Source of the DNA: Cruorifilaria tuberocauda
Lineage: Eukaryota; Nematoda; Chromadorea; Rhabditida; Onchocercidae
Assembly: GCA_013365365.1 (NCBI GenBank)
Contig: JABVXU010000104.1
Location: 1 to 64,000, forward strand
Direction of reading: 5' to 3'
Length of the DNA: 64,000 nt
The position numbers were made by a program, and so were the translations under genes. Shown here in pieces: positions 45,901 to 58,969 of this stretch. A model generated the notes under the pieces. The model ran no database searches. It was not told the origin of the DNA and was given only the letters and a program-made list of their open reading frames with translations. Position 1 is the stretch's first letter. Every line of letters starts with the position of its first letter.

Positions 45901-48900
45901 ATAGGAATTCATCTTTTTCATTTTTTGATTTCATCTTTGTAATTGACAATGCTGTATGTAGCTCTTGCTCATGCAAGATTAATGTTTACTACCAATGATA
46001 GAAAGATTTTATTACTGTAGTTATTTGGTGATTGCACGTCTGATTCATGTCTTCTGATTTCTTCGAAGTTTTCGGATTATTAATTATCCATCGTGAGAAA
46101 TGCTTAATTTTTTAAAGATATTTCTAGTTTCAAATTTTTTCCTCCAATCATATTTTCCAAATAATCTCCGAAAGATAAAGTTCTGAATTGTGGGAATTTC
46201 AGGAAGAAAATCGTCGTACATCTGATTCACTCCCGAAAAAGCGAGTTGTGGTGCATGGAAGGTTAGCGAAATTTATATTTAATGCAATGTCCTTGATAAC
46301 TTCAAAATTTTTGTTGTAATAACTATTTCCATCATTAAAATATCATATGATTTACTGAAATAGCTAATCGATTGAGTTCTGAGTATTTGAAAGTTCGACT
46401 AAAACTACTGTGCCCTAAAATTTTTTAAAAAGAATAGAAGTATGTCATAATTCGAAACGTTTTCATTTCTTCCGGTTCCTTGTAAATTTCTTATAGCAAT
46501 AACAGAAGCTGTACAAAAAGAAAAAAATTTTTGATATTGAACTTATTTTAACTCCTTGAAACTACCTCTCATTGAAATTGATTTTACTGCATTTTAAATA
46601 TGCAGTAAAATAAAAAGCTTGTGTTTAATTTTATGTATGAAACTGGGATAGGAAGAAATAAGGAATTGGTTTGAAAAAATATTTCATAGTGATTTGACTT
46701 CAGTGAAGTTATTTTATTCAATTCACTGGGAAATGAAAGAATGGAAACAATATGTGTTCATGTTAATGATTTGAACACGGTAGTGGTATCAACTTTGGAG
46801 CCCAATGAAACTATTTTGCAACAAATTGGTCCTGTTCTTGAATTCGTTAACAACAAATGGGTTATTGATTCAAAGTTATATGAGGTATGATTTCTACATA
46901 TGTCTTCGATTTTGTTAGCTATCAACCTCCGCATACTTCACTTTCATATTTCATATATTTCATATTTTTACAGAATAGAATTTATGAAGCGATTTTAACG
47001 AAAGTTAGTAGTCCCTTCTTGTCAGCGTTAATTTTTCATTTTTCAGCTTTGTTTCCTTTCCCGGATACCTCCGCTAAGCTTCCAAAAATATTTGTTTAAA
47101 TTTGGTATTCAGAATGACAAAGCTGTGATCCGATTGAGTTTTACTGGGTTGCAAAGCAGGTATTTCTTACCTGCCGTTTGACCTTTTTGCCCATTTTTCA
47201 GTGAAGTGAAAAATTATTCGAGGAATAAAATTCAGTAGTGTTAATTCCATTTATAAGCTTAAATGTTAGTTAAATGAAACATTATCGATTTTATCGCAGT
47301 TGCTGCTATCGGTCGTTAAATTTTAATTCTTTCATTTTGTTCTTGTTTATTTACTCTTATTTTTTTCTTTTTTGTTTCCAGTGACTTTGATATTTTGCCA
47401 CTTGGAGATTTTACGTTCGACAATGGCTTAATATCAGCAGCGTTTGATCCAAAAACAGGACATTTGGCTGTAAGTTCAATTATTTAAAGTAAAAATAATA
47501 TAACACTCAAAGGAAATTAAAGCATCGATGGTACTGAATTTCAAAATATTTTGGAGATTTTTTCGTCATGAAAAGTTTTCCAATGCTGAAATGATTTTCT
47601 TAAAATTTCTCTTAATCTTGTTTTCATTGTTCCCTATTTGTTCTCTTTTTTCTTCTTAATTCCTTTTTTTAAAATGTTTTCCAGTTTGTGTCATTAAAGC
47701 AAAGGAAGGATGTGCCAGTAAAAATATCATTCGTCTGGTACGAAGCAAGAACGATGAGTCCAGGTAAGTCTTTTCACTTCAGACTTATGTTTAATTGTTT
47801 TCTATTTAGTTGCTCTATGAAATTCATGATGAAAATAATTTTTTTTACTTATATACACTTCTAATTAAATCGAAATGAAAAAGTGAAATTAAAAATTTAT
47901 AGCTTTTTTAGCACAAATAACAATAATTTTAAAGGTCGCAATGATTAAAGAAATAACTAAAATATTATTTTTTATAGTACCTCTGAAGGGTACCGATAAT
48001 CCTCCTGGAGCTTACTTATTTCTACCAAATGGTCCAGCAAAACCATTAGAAATTAAACAATCATTTATAGTTGTTCAAGGAGCAATAATGCAAAAGGTAA
48101 TTCTGATATTTTTCTTTTTTTTTAATAACAACGATTAAATGACGCAACTATATTTCCCGGAAGTTTCTCAGTAATTATTTTACGCATATATGGAAGTTTA
48201 AGTCATCCTATTTGCTAACTGACGCTAAAATATGATATTATAACAATCATTTAATCTTTTTTAGGTGTTGCTAGCTAATGACGGTAACATGACTTTTACT
48301 CATGTTGTAAAAGTACCGCTATTATCACCATCGATAGAGATCGAAAATACATTTCATTTGGATAATGTTCAGAATGTTGAAATAGCAATGCGGTTGGATA
48401 CAGGAATTAATAATGGAGATGAGTTTTTCACTGATCTTAATGGATATCAGGTAATTTTCATTTAATTAGATAACTCTTTGCAGAAGTATTTAAGAAAAAC
48501 TATCACAGTAAAAAAAATGGCGGTAAATAATGAAAATTTTTCTTCTGCAGCAAACTTATGCTAATTTGAAATACTTCTGCATCTCCATTGAAACTTTTAC
48601 AAGTTAATAACTTGAAAAATCATTTACAAATATAATCCTGACTTTAATAGTGAGTATGGTATGATAGTAATGGTAAGATATTTCGATTAGATAAAAAGCC
48701 TATTATCGTCTTATTTGAGAATTGAAAATGGGGAGAGATATGAACTTAGCAAAAGTTCAAGAGTCATCTTGAACAAAAAATGCAAATTCTTTTTTCTCAT
48801 GGTTTATCTACGGATATGGCATTTACAATTCAATGCTTCTTTCCGTAATCTTAATACTTTGGTTACGTTAGATTAGATGTCAGTGATTTGAAAAAGTACT

Positions 48901-51063
48901 GGCATAATTGACTTTCTGCTATATTTAAAAATAGTTTTTTTCCTTTAATGTTATTAGTTTCCAATTCGAAATACTATTTCAGCTGGTGAAACGACGTAGA
49001 TTCGAGCAGCTACCACTACAAGCTCATTTCTTTCCCATGCCTTCTTCAGCTTTCATAGAAGATGAAACGTTACGGATGACGCTTCTGTGTGCTCAGCCTT
49101 TAGGAGTGGCAAATCTTGCCAGCGGTATCTAAATAACCTCTTTATTTTTTGCCGATAGTTTTAGTGATGAAAAATATAAAAACTTAATAATCATAATAAC
49201 ATTTATGACAACATAACGGTATTAACCGATCATGAAACATTAGTATTTAGTGGTTATTATAGTATAGATAATTATTATAGGAAATAGATCGTGGAATTTT
49301 CCGAACAATTTATACCTTATAAATTTATCTCTAACACCCCAGTTGTGAAATTTCAATGAAAAACAAAAAACTCTCTAATAGATAAATGCGAAATGAAGAA
49401 GAAAAAATAGATATGACTTATTTTACGAGTTATAATAGATTCTTCTAACAGATCAGTTGTAGGACAGATGGATGTAATGTTGGATCGACGTTTAAATCAA
49501 GATGACGGAAGAGGCCTTTTCAGTGTATGTTTTAAAACTATTTTAAAAAAAGTAAGAAATATCTAATTTATTCAACACAACATACTTTCTGATGATAATG
49601 ATGAAGTTGTACAGGAATTTTTTAAAAAGATTCATTTGTTTTACCACTCAGCATTCCATTTGTAATGTTTTGTTTTCTCCAACTTACTATAACCAAGTAA
49701 TTAACAAGTTCTTGTATCAGATTATTTTAGAAAATAGTGAAAATTTATCCCTGTGACTTTTTCAGGGCGTAACGGATAACAGAAAAACAACAAGCACTTT
49801 CCGTCTTCTGTTTGAAACACCTTCTAGAAATGTTCCAGTGGATATGAAAACTGGAGTGACTGCCTATCATTCGGCACATACCTACGGTCGGATGCTATCA
49901 TTATTGTATCCACCTATAGTGTTACTGACTAGTCTGAGGAAAGGTGAGTTTTAATTTTTAAGTTTCAAGTACTCTTTTTTCTTATTTATCATCTCTTCAT
50001 TAATGTTTCAGAATTTGTTTAAATTTTCAAGACTGATCTTTAGATGACATCTATTACTTAGCAGGTGAAGTAAGCACATCCTTTAATGAAGCAAGTATCA
50101 CAATAGGTTTCGTTTAAAAAATTGATTTGCTTTCAATATATTTGATCATCAGGCAATACGAATCATTTAGATGGAGTGAACAATTGTATAAACCAAAATA
50201 TATTGGTATCATTTCTTTACTTCTTTAATACTGAACACACTGCCACAAATAGTGTTTACCGGTAATACTCATCTTCACATCTGGTCTAATCTCCTATTAG
50301 TTTAGCATTTAGACTTTTCTTTAATGAAGTAAGTTATGACGAATGTAGTATTATGATGTTATCATGGAAATGGTGGTAGTAGTGCATTTAAATTTTTTTT
50401 GTTTTATTTCAGACTATATCAATAACTATAAATTGATGAATTCTGCTTTCTCATGTGATAATACACATTTGGTAACTTTACGTACCGTATCAGCTCCAAC
50501 AATCTACGGTTCTCGTTCAGCGCGTATTCATACTCCTCGCAGTTCACATGCTCTTATTTTGCACCGCTTTAGTATCGATTGTCGTTTTAGTACTGAATTG
50601 ATGGAAACGTGTAATGCTACGGTGTGATTTACTAATTTTTATTATATGATCTATATCCGAAACTGTAAATTAGTTGTTTAAGAATTACATTCGCAAAAAT
50701 CATCTTTTCGGAAAACTGGTAAAAGGAATAAGCTTTTAAATCAATTTTTGACCCGGATTTTGCTTAAGTTTATTTTAAGTGTAAAACTTCATCATATTAG
50801 AGCTGTTATATTTGATAAGAGATAAAAGATGTTAATATTTATTAGGCAACTTTTTTTGTTCAATCCTTATTGGACAATTTAATACATTCATCCAGCTTCT
50901 AAATTTAATATTTTTTCAGCTTAATGTGAAGCAGTTATTCATGAAGGCTCCTTCACATATAACAGAAACATCGTTAACAATGTTATACGATCATCCTGGT
51001 GATGTGAATAACGTACTATTAAAACCAATGGAAGTGCGAACATTTAGGCTAGACTATATGTGA
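39985..51063 (+). CDS. aman-2: Golgi alpha-mannosidase II (GH38)
   Basis: Twenty-six exons give about 1175 residues: 39985-40110, 40272-40389, 40520-40608, 40881-41024, 41669-41816, 42034-42205, 42432-42565, 42764-42937, 43670-43859, 44074-44251, 44714-44843, 45009-45069, 45356-45526, 45687-45795, 46203-46261, 46704-46884, 47047-47159, 47382-47469, 47685-47763, 47978-48096, 48265-48450, 48983-49124, 49439-49524, 49766-49943, 50413-50621 and 50920-51063. It is a type II membrane protein: short cytosolic end, anchor at about 8-25, then a charged helical stem to about 160. GH38 signatures are PHSHNDAGW (zinc ligands H205, D207), [11 protein letters not shown] (nucleophile D321), [23 protein letters not shown] (acid D459) and [10 protein letters not shown] (about 591-600). 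It trims two mannoses from GlcNAcMan5GlcNAc2 in N-glycan maturation. The family usually has His, not Leu, at position 325. Confidence 0.94.
43332..43364. repeat. 14-bp inverted repeat in aman-2 intron 8
   Basis: AATGCATTAGTTAA at 43332-43345 is the exact reverse complement of 43351-43364, with a 5-nt loop. It is intronic and has no other recognised feature around it. Confidence 0.75.
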
Positions 51064-53442
51064 ATTATCTTTCTATTCTACCGACAATATTTTGGATCAT
51101 CCTTACTTAGGTTCAAGTATTTTTTGAGTATTTTTGCAAAATTGACTCATTTATTTCTTCGGTGTCGGCAAGGAAGTGGAAAGAATTTACAAATTTCATG
51201 ATATATCTGCGTTAACTATTTGGTGAAAATACATCTAGCAGGTTTTTAGGCACTTTTTCTTTTTTTCTTTATTTTTTACTTGAATATTTATTTATCGATT
51301 CTGAGCAAAATGGGTAAATCTGTCAAAATCATAAATGATTCCAGTATTCATTAACAATTGCATTAACAGTGGAACAGTTTGCAGCTTGTTATTTATCAAG
51401 GTGTACATAGATAAATTTAGCTTCTACATTTTCAAGAAATTGTATCAAATACAATTATCGTTACACTTTTGATTTGCTTTTTTTTTCAGTTCCTCAATCT
51501 TTATACTGTTTGGCACTTTCACTGATTGAACTAGAAACAAAGAGCTTGCGTCTATTCATCCTTTCTTTATTTTCGCTTAATATATAGAATAGTGATTAGA
51601 TTATTTTTGTGATATTCCATTATATATATATTATTTGATATTTTCTTTAATTGAATAGGAAAATCAAATAACACTTACATTAAGAAATACATTTGTCAGC
51701 ATTATTTAATAAATCATTTGATGGGAAATTTGTGTATTTTCACTTTGTCCTTATTTTAAACCACACTCTGTCAGTTCAAAGAATCAAAGAACGATCTATT
51801 AAATTGAAACTGACAGATCGATAATAATCCGAAATCTCAAAAGAAATGAACCTTCATTCAGCTTGACTGTATCACGATTCCATGATATCAAATCAAAAAC
51901 AAATCCACAACGATCGATATTTTCTTTATATCTGTCGTTTTTTTTTTATTTTGGAGCATGAACATCATTATGCATCAGAGAACAATAAATTTTCTTTTTT
52001 GTTTATGCGATTAAAAGGTACCTTAAGATGAATGGAAACAAATAATTGTAATCATTGTTTGTTTTACAGCACGAAAAATTATTCAGTTTTTCTTTTAATA
52101 ACTTATGCAGGAAGTTCTCAACTGAAATACTTTCGAAAATCCAATTGCCTCAATTAATTCATATATCACATCACCTTTAATTTTTGTGCTACATGGGTTT
52201 TCTGTTGTATAAGAGTTTCTTTGCGCTGTATCTTTCTACGATTGGAGAGGGACGTCGTTGGGCGGTATCCTACCAGATATGTTACAAGATTACCCCTAGC
52301 TAATTGCAGATACTATCAGCTTTGGGATTCACGCAGAGTTCAATTCTCACTCAGATATAATTCAAGGTGATTCGACGGTGTTAGTCAACTCAAATAAAAC
52401 TGTTTATCTGTGAATCCCAAATTCAAAAAAGCTCATGACATGGTAGTTGAAATATATACGAAAGCAAGTGATAGCTTTGGGAAATCTCGAGGAATTATTT
52501 AATTGAAAAGTACCATAACCAATCATTGCAAAGCATTTAATGAAAAATATTTTTGTGATTTCAGACCAAATTAGGTTAAAGAAATTTCAAGTTACCGTAA
52601 TGAATGCATCATCTGACAATAATTCCATCTTATTTAAACGTTAACATATTTTGTTTGACCATGCATCAAACTTAATTGGAAAGCGACTCTCAAAATATCC
52701 ATTGAAACCAAAAAATATACACGTAATTAATAGGTGAATTAAAGATCACAGGTAATTTTATTAATCTTAACCAAAAAAATAATGGAAAGTGTTGCTAATA
52801 AAAAATTCATTTATTGCTAACTTATCATTTCCGAAAAGTTAGAAATAAATTATATTATATTTGAAATTTTCGTTTTGAAATTTCTGTTTGAATAACGACG
52901 CGGTGAGTTCACAATTTCATTTTATAACTGATAATATGGGCCGTGAATGAAAAATATGTAAATGATAGGAATAGCTTAAATTCCCTATGCATGAATGCCA
53001 AATTTTCGAATTAAATTTTAACTTCTGAATTACGAATCAGAAATCACCTAAGGACACAATCCACAAAGTGCACCCTCAGCTGCGATCTTCTGTTTACACC
53101 GCGGTCATAACTATTAGTTAGATAGGTAAGCGGATTGACGGTTAATCACGAGAGTCATACGTACGATCTTATCGGAGTGATTCTGAAAGACTTGAAAAGT
53201 ACTTCGAATACGTGGAGATTACTACCATCCAAACTTTCGAATTAAAGTTTAGGATAAAAATTGGGTGTGAGTGATTACTTCTAATCATCCCGTATTGAAT
53301 TGTTTTTTTATTAAATAAATGACGATGTTGTGTAGCTTTACTAAATAGATGAGGATGTGATGCAAATTTTGAAAATCACAGAGCTTCCATGATTCCTTCG
53401 TGTTTAGAACAAATCAGTCATTTTTCGGATTGTATTAATTTA
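51064..53442. other. Intergenic between convergent genes
   Basis: This lies between the aman-2 stop and the GNAT gene stop. No coding exon seen. Two segments, about 52215-52400 and 53045-53250, are clearly less AT-rich than the flanks and do not translate into anything I recognise. Confidence 0.5.
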
Positions 53443-55047
53443 TCAGTATAACCGATGAACAAGCTGAGCACAATCGGTTCCATCATCACATTTGAATATT
53501 TGTTTGCCATCCTTGTCGAGCCATTCATTATAGTTTATTTGGTAAAGAACTTCAAAACCCAATTTGGCGAATAACTGCAAAGAATGCGAATTATTCACCG
53601 AGAAACCATTAAATTGATCTGTAATACTCAAAGGTATTAAATCGATTATCCATTAGTTTGTTACTAGTAACTGTTTAAATGAATTCTAAAATATATCATC
53701 TTTACTTTTATTTTTGTAAATGCTTTATAGTATATAGTTTGAAGTCTTCAAAATATAGTAGAAGTATTTGTATTTGCATTTCTAAAAAAGATGTGGAGGA
53801 ATACAAATACATTATTTTCGTCTTTTCTTCTCCTCATTTTAAGCATTCCAAATAACAAACTTTCTGTGAGTTACATGCAGTAGCTTCACTAATTCCACCC
53901 TGAATACCATCATGCTTTTGCTCTTTCAAATCAAACGTTAACAATTCACGCATCAATCCACGTCCGGTGTATTTCTCATGCGTTGAAATTATCATAATTT
54001 CTAGAAGCTTTTCAGTTGAAGGTGACACTAAATGCCATATCTGTAATGGAGTTCATCAAATTCAGAATCATTCATCATTCTCCGTTGCCAAGCAATTATC
54101 ATAAATTGGACATAATACAAACTAATCGTTTTTCCTTCTCAATTATCTATTGATATACTTTAGATTCCAATGTTCCAAGCAATCGGCTTAATTCAACTGC
54201 TGATCTTGCCGTTCTTTTCATTTCATTTTCTACTTGTCCATTTGTTCCCTTCGATGACAGAATTGTCCCATCATTCTAAATTTATGCAAATATTTTTCAA
54301 ATTTCAATACTTTTAACGAAAGTAAAAATAAATTTTCAAGTATGTATCGAAGGAAAAATATTTATTTTGCTGCTTACTTCGCATTCTTTTGTTTCATTTA
54401 ATTTTGGTCGCTGTGTTACTGAAGCAAGTCGAATAGAAACTATTTCATCCTTTTCATTCTTGAAAGCATAAGAATACGGAAATTCAAGGCAATTTCGAAC
54501 TGTCACTGAAAAACGAAAGATTGAGAAATGATTATTACAAAAAATTTTTCCTCTCTTTTCAAGCAAAAAGCAAATTTCATAAAAGACTGAAAAACTGAAT
54601 TCTTTGATTAAAATAAAGTGAACTTTCGAGCATTTGTTAATATCAATAAAAAAAGTTATCAATAAAAACTAATATTTTGTTATCAATCAGTCGTATAAAT
54701 GTATGATATATAAGTTATTAAATTACTGGCAATCAATATTATTTACTAAAAAATTACTATTTTAGTTACGAATTATATTTTTATAGCAACACCATCTCAG
54801 AGTAGAACAAGCCTTCTGTCCAAAATAAATAATACATACCTAATTAGCAATAAAATTAAAAAAGAAAACGGAAACCTTCAGTGATTTTCCATCCATCGTC
54901 AGAAGACATATTGACCGATCGAGCGGTTGGTTCGTTCGGAATGAAATGTTTCATTAAATATTCCATCACACCGTTCAAATCGTTCTCACCTAATTGCATC
55001 AATTTCAAATCCTTTATCATTGTCGTTGTTTTCTTGTTATCGGCCAT
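53443..55047 (-). CDS. GNAT-fold N-acetyltransferase (arylalkylamine NAT-like)
   Basis: Minus-strand exons 55047-54876, 54505-54378, 54275-54159, 54040-53861 and 53574-53443 give 242 residues in phase. The order of elements is that of a GNAT: an N-terminal strand-helix with the family MKHFIPNEP segment (residues about 35-43), a central strand with FKNEKDEIVSIRLASV, and the acetyl-CoA loop region STHEKYTGRGLMRELLTF. The closing motif NSQKLFAKLGFEVLYQI corresponds to motif B. The FxPNEP spacing and total length resemble insect and nematode arylalkylamine or dopamine N-acetyltransferases, which acetylate biogenic amines in the cytosol. The substrate cannot be read from sequence. An acceptor (TTTGCAG) near 55124 suggests a trans-splice site with the ATG at 55047 as the first in frame. 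Confidence 0.82.
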
Positions 55048-55536
55048 TTTTATTATTTCATTTAGATTTTCATCGAATAATTGCACTGAAGAAACTTTAT
55101 GGTTCCACTGTGATAACAGCACTGCAAAGCTCTTTTTAAATATGCCAAATATTCATCGATAAATTTCCAAACATTCTTTTCTTGTTAAACAGACAAGATA
55201 AAAAGTACTTGAGCACTTCTTATCTTTTCTTCTCATGATTTTGAAAGATTCAATTTTTTTTCAGTTTCAAATGATGGAAAAAATAATTCCTGAAAATTTA
55301 CTTCTTTTTATCTCATTTCTTTCTTTCAAGCTGTCACAAAGCATTTCACAAAGATTCTGACTTATCTATTTTTTACAAAGTAATGTCATATATACTGGAA
55401 TATATTTTGATGATCGAACTACGATCAAATAGTTCGAAACTATCGATAATTGAGCAGTTAGATTAATTGAGAATATTAGTGATAAACATTCAGCTACCGA
55501 ATGTCTGCTTGTTCAAACCTTCCAATTGAATTTACA

Positions 55537-55895
55537 CTTTATTCTTTATGCTTTATCCATATCCCATTAAAACTAATGATAATGAAGATTAAATGTCCCC
55601 ATAATAATTAGATGATTCTTTTTTTGGTAAAATTGTTTAGCAGCTTGATTAAAAATAGAATAAAACGAAACAGCGTTTTGAACAGACGAAATTTCACTCT
55701 TGAAAAAACATTTTCTCTCACTCTATTTTGTAAAAGAAAAATAATGTCAAAATGAAAAGAGGAAAAAAGCTCAAAGAATGAAACTTGAAATTTGTTTGTA
55801 AACAATTCAAAATACAAAATTGGACGATTTGAAAGATTACGGCTTTATTCTTTATGCTTTATCCATATCATATTAAAACTAATAATAATGAGGAC
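55537..55895. repeat. Direct repeat, two 53-bp copies 306 bp apart
   Basis: Copies at 55537-55589 and 55843-55895 both read CTTTATTCTTTATGCTTTAT then CCATATC and TTAAAACTAAT, with about five mismatches in total. They could be target-site or terminal-repeat remains of a small mobile element or a local duplication. Confidence 0.75.
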
Positions 55896-56599
55896 AAATA
55901 TATTCAGTGGAATGTCAATAGAAAATTAATTATTTCTAAAATTTCCTTTCACTTTAGATTGATCTTTCGATTTTTATCAAATCTCACCACAGTAATTTTA
56001 GTTTAAATATATTTAGAAAGATATTTAATGACGAAAATTTCTCCTCTAAGAATTTATCATCGATAATTATTTATTGCATGCACCAATTTTGTGCACTGAT
56101 AAATTTGAATATTTTTGGAAGTACAAGAAAATACTTTTACAAACATGCATTTCACTCATTTCCTCTTATTCTTCTCTTTGCAATTAAGTAATTACGAGAA
56201 ATTTGTTAAATGATAAATACAATAGCATTGTGCAATACTTTGAATGCTTCAATTTCATATTTTCATAATCCCGGAAGTGGGATGAATAAATTCGTCGGAT
56301 TTTTATCAATGTTAAACAGAGAGCAAATAAGATTGTTAGATTAATCAGGGCAGACAATTGGGACTATTGAGAGTTTCAAAAGGGAGTAAGGAACGACTAG
56401 TGCATGCTAATTGAGGAAATGAACGGAAGAAGAGATAAAGCCGTTGAGTTTATCAGTGAAGGAATGTAAATGGAACCACTGAATTTACGAGTAATCGAAA
56501 AAGCAAGTGATATGATAAACAAGTGAAATCAGTGGAGGAGACGACGTGAAGAGAACGAACAAATTGCGAATGAAAAGAAGAGAAAAGAAAATTCGATGT

Positions 56600-56945
56600 T
56601 GTCTGTGCAAAAAAATGTCAAATTTAAAGCGTCATATGCTGACTCATATCAGTGCGGAAATAATTTCCTGCAATCTTCAAATTTAAAACGACAAATGTAT
56701 CGGAGAGAAACGAAATGATGAGGAAATTTCTCGATTCTCTTTTCAAGAATCTCAGGTGAACGTGACCTGATGAGCTGAGGGCAAATTGTTCAGAATTCAG
56801 GAAAAGTTTCTGCATGAATTGATTTTTTTTCGAAAATTCACAACCAAAATTATGCAAAAAAAACGTTCAAAGAATGCAATAAGAATTTTACATTGAAAGC
56901 AATTTTGAAATTAAACACGAAAAGGTTTATGCTTGAAAGAAAAAC
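56600..56945 (+). pseudogene. Decayed tandem C2H2 zinc-finger coding sequence
   Basis: Short zinc-finger-like peptides appear in order but in different frames. CLCKKMSNLKRHMLTHISAE lies at about 56600-56659, CGNNFLQSSNLKRQMYRRE at 56653-56710, CSEFRKSFCMN at about 56785, and CNKNFTLKAILKLNTKRF at 56875-56930. Each mimics the pattern C-x2-C-x-K-x-F-x5-L-x2-H-x3-H with HTGEK-like linkers, yet key Cys or His are lost and stops intervene. This fits a dead multi-finger gene fragment. No parent gene is seen in the window. Confidence 0.5.
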
Positions 56946-58015
56946 GACTGAAAGCATGCATTTAGAGTGCATTACTATTTTTGATATAACTAATCATTTA
57001 TGCTTTCCGCTAACTTCATTACTATCATTAGCATCATTTTCATCCTTGCTTTATTAAAAATCGTTTATTGCTATTATTATTATTGTTATTGTTTGTCCAT
57101 AATTTCATCTTGCAGACAATTCAGTATTATTTTCCCTTTCATCCTATCTTATTTTATAGAAATCGCAATCGTTGTTTACTTGCATATTTACTAAACATTT
57201 TTCGCATTAGAACAAGCTTATCGATTAAGCGTAGTTTTAATGAAAAGAGCGTAATTTCTACATTCTCGTGCTCTTAGTGAAATTCCAATCTTATCTTTCA
57301 CATTCATTTTAAAAGAAAGAAGAAAAAGTATGATTGAAAAATTGTTTGTAAACTATTTAAAGTGCAAGAATTGTACAAAAATTCTACGGCATATTGTTAG
57401 CGATAATAAATTAGTCATGGAATTTTGTTCTACCTAGCCGAATTTTTCTATTTTGATTAAATCTAACCATAATTAACAATTATTTGCATATTAAATTAGA
57501 TCGATAGTTAAATTGCAGTACTTTCGTTTCTTCGATTTTACCATTTAGTGATAATAAAAAATGCTTCTATTCGGCTCTCTTTTTCTCCCTTGATTTTTTT
57601 TAGAAAGAAAGAAAAGTAATTTAGGAAGAAATTTTTGTCAATTTTCATGTAAAACTGATATTGCACTAAATAGAATCAATTTAGGAAAATTTTCACACTC
57701 ACAACTTCTAAGAAATAATTTCCTGATTTCTCGGTAAAATTGATTTAATAGAAAATGAGCACTTACCATTTCCGTTTGTCATTTGTCATCATTTAAAAAG
57801 GTTCAATAGTTCTTCGCAAAAACATTACGTAATGAATTTGAAATACAAAAAGAAAGTTAAGGAGCAGGAAGTTAAATCTAATAAAATTAAAAATAAACTC
57901 ATCCTAATGAAGGATTAAAGCATTTGGGCTTTCTTTTCATAAGCGCGATATGCACGTGTCTACATAACTCTTTTTCTGTCAGTTATTTTCATCAATTTAT
58001 TAAATATTTTTAAAC

Positions 58016-58231
58016 AATAATGCTAATAGCAATAGTGATAATGATAACAATAATAATAATTATTATTATTATTAATAATAATGTAATAATAATAACATTT
58101 ATTAATAATAATGCAATAATGACAATAATAATAATAGTCATAAAAATAATAACAATAATAATAATAATGGTAATAACAACAATAATAATAGTAGTAATAA
58201 CAACGACATAAAGCGACATAATAACAATACC

Positions 58232-58280
<49 letters not shown>

Positions 58281-58345
58281 GTAATAAAAATAACAATAAT
58301 AATAGCAAATAATAGTAACAATAATAATAATCGCAGGGACAAAAT
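58016..58345. repeat. (TAA)n-rich trinucleotide microsatellite
   Basis: About 330 bp made almost only of AAT/TAA units with scattered CAA, GTAA and ACG variants. The purest run is at about 58230-58280. Long apparent ORFs here (poly-Ile, poly-Tyr) are artefacts of the repeat. Confidence 0.9.
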
Positions 58346-58969
58346 TAATAATCAAATCGACCAGTGAATATTTTTTATTATTTATCTATTTTGAAACTGC
58401 TATAGCTCATTTGACCAATTCATTTCATCCGTGATTAAATTAGATGATAATAGTAAACGTACTAAATGACAAATCTTTTAGATATTCTAACAATAAACTG
58501 AAAAATCAATTTCAATTCAAGTACTGTGTCAATATTAAACAGGTGATCTTTTCTAATTGATTTATCTCTGATTAATGGGTATGATTTAAAATCAACAAAC
58601 AGTTTCTATTCCTTTTTAATTAAGTAATTTGGATAAAATAGTAATTAAGAAATTTTCGATTTGCCCAAAAAAGTAGTAGTTTGCATATTAATGATTTATT
58701 CTGTGCTAAACAATTTCTCTTTTTTTTTAAATTTTACTAACCCTCGATTTTTTTTCTATTTTTTTAATGTGATGATTTGATATTGCTGAAAAAAGAATAA
58801 TTGAAAAATTCCCAGAAAGAGTGTGAGAATGTTTAACAATTTGGAATCGTATGATTCAGTTTCAGTTATGAATTCATATATTTTTTATATAAAAGATGCT
58901 AATTCCAAATGATAAAATCTAGCATTATATATTGAATTTTAACAGTTTTAGAATTTCCCATGAATAAAT

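Larger units (their letters stand above)
55048..58969. other. Intergenic with repeats and a zinc-finger relic
   Basis: 3.9 kb without an intact gene. It contains a 53-bp block present twice (55537 and 55843), decayed C2H2 zinc-finger sequence at 56600-56945, and a long (TAA)n-rich tract at 58016-58345. The rest is AT-rich with chance ORFs only. Confidence 0.55.

Noticed and set aside
46975..47097. Open frame [11 protein letters not shown]... as the aman-2 exon after 46884
   Set aside because: It ends in a stop and does not fit the family. The acceptor at 47046 in another frame gives [10 protein letters not shown], matching the family IPPLG block and keeping phase to 47159.
52285..52355. tRNA-like boxes (TAGCTAATTG and AGTTCAATTCT)
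   Set aside because: The A- and B-box-like words are near the right distance, but the flanking bases cannot form an acceptor stem.
58010..58355. Long poly-Ile and poly-Tyr ORFs
   Set aside because: These are simple translations of the TAA microsatellite on each strand.
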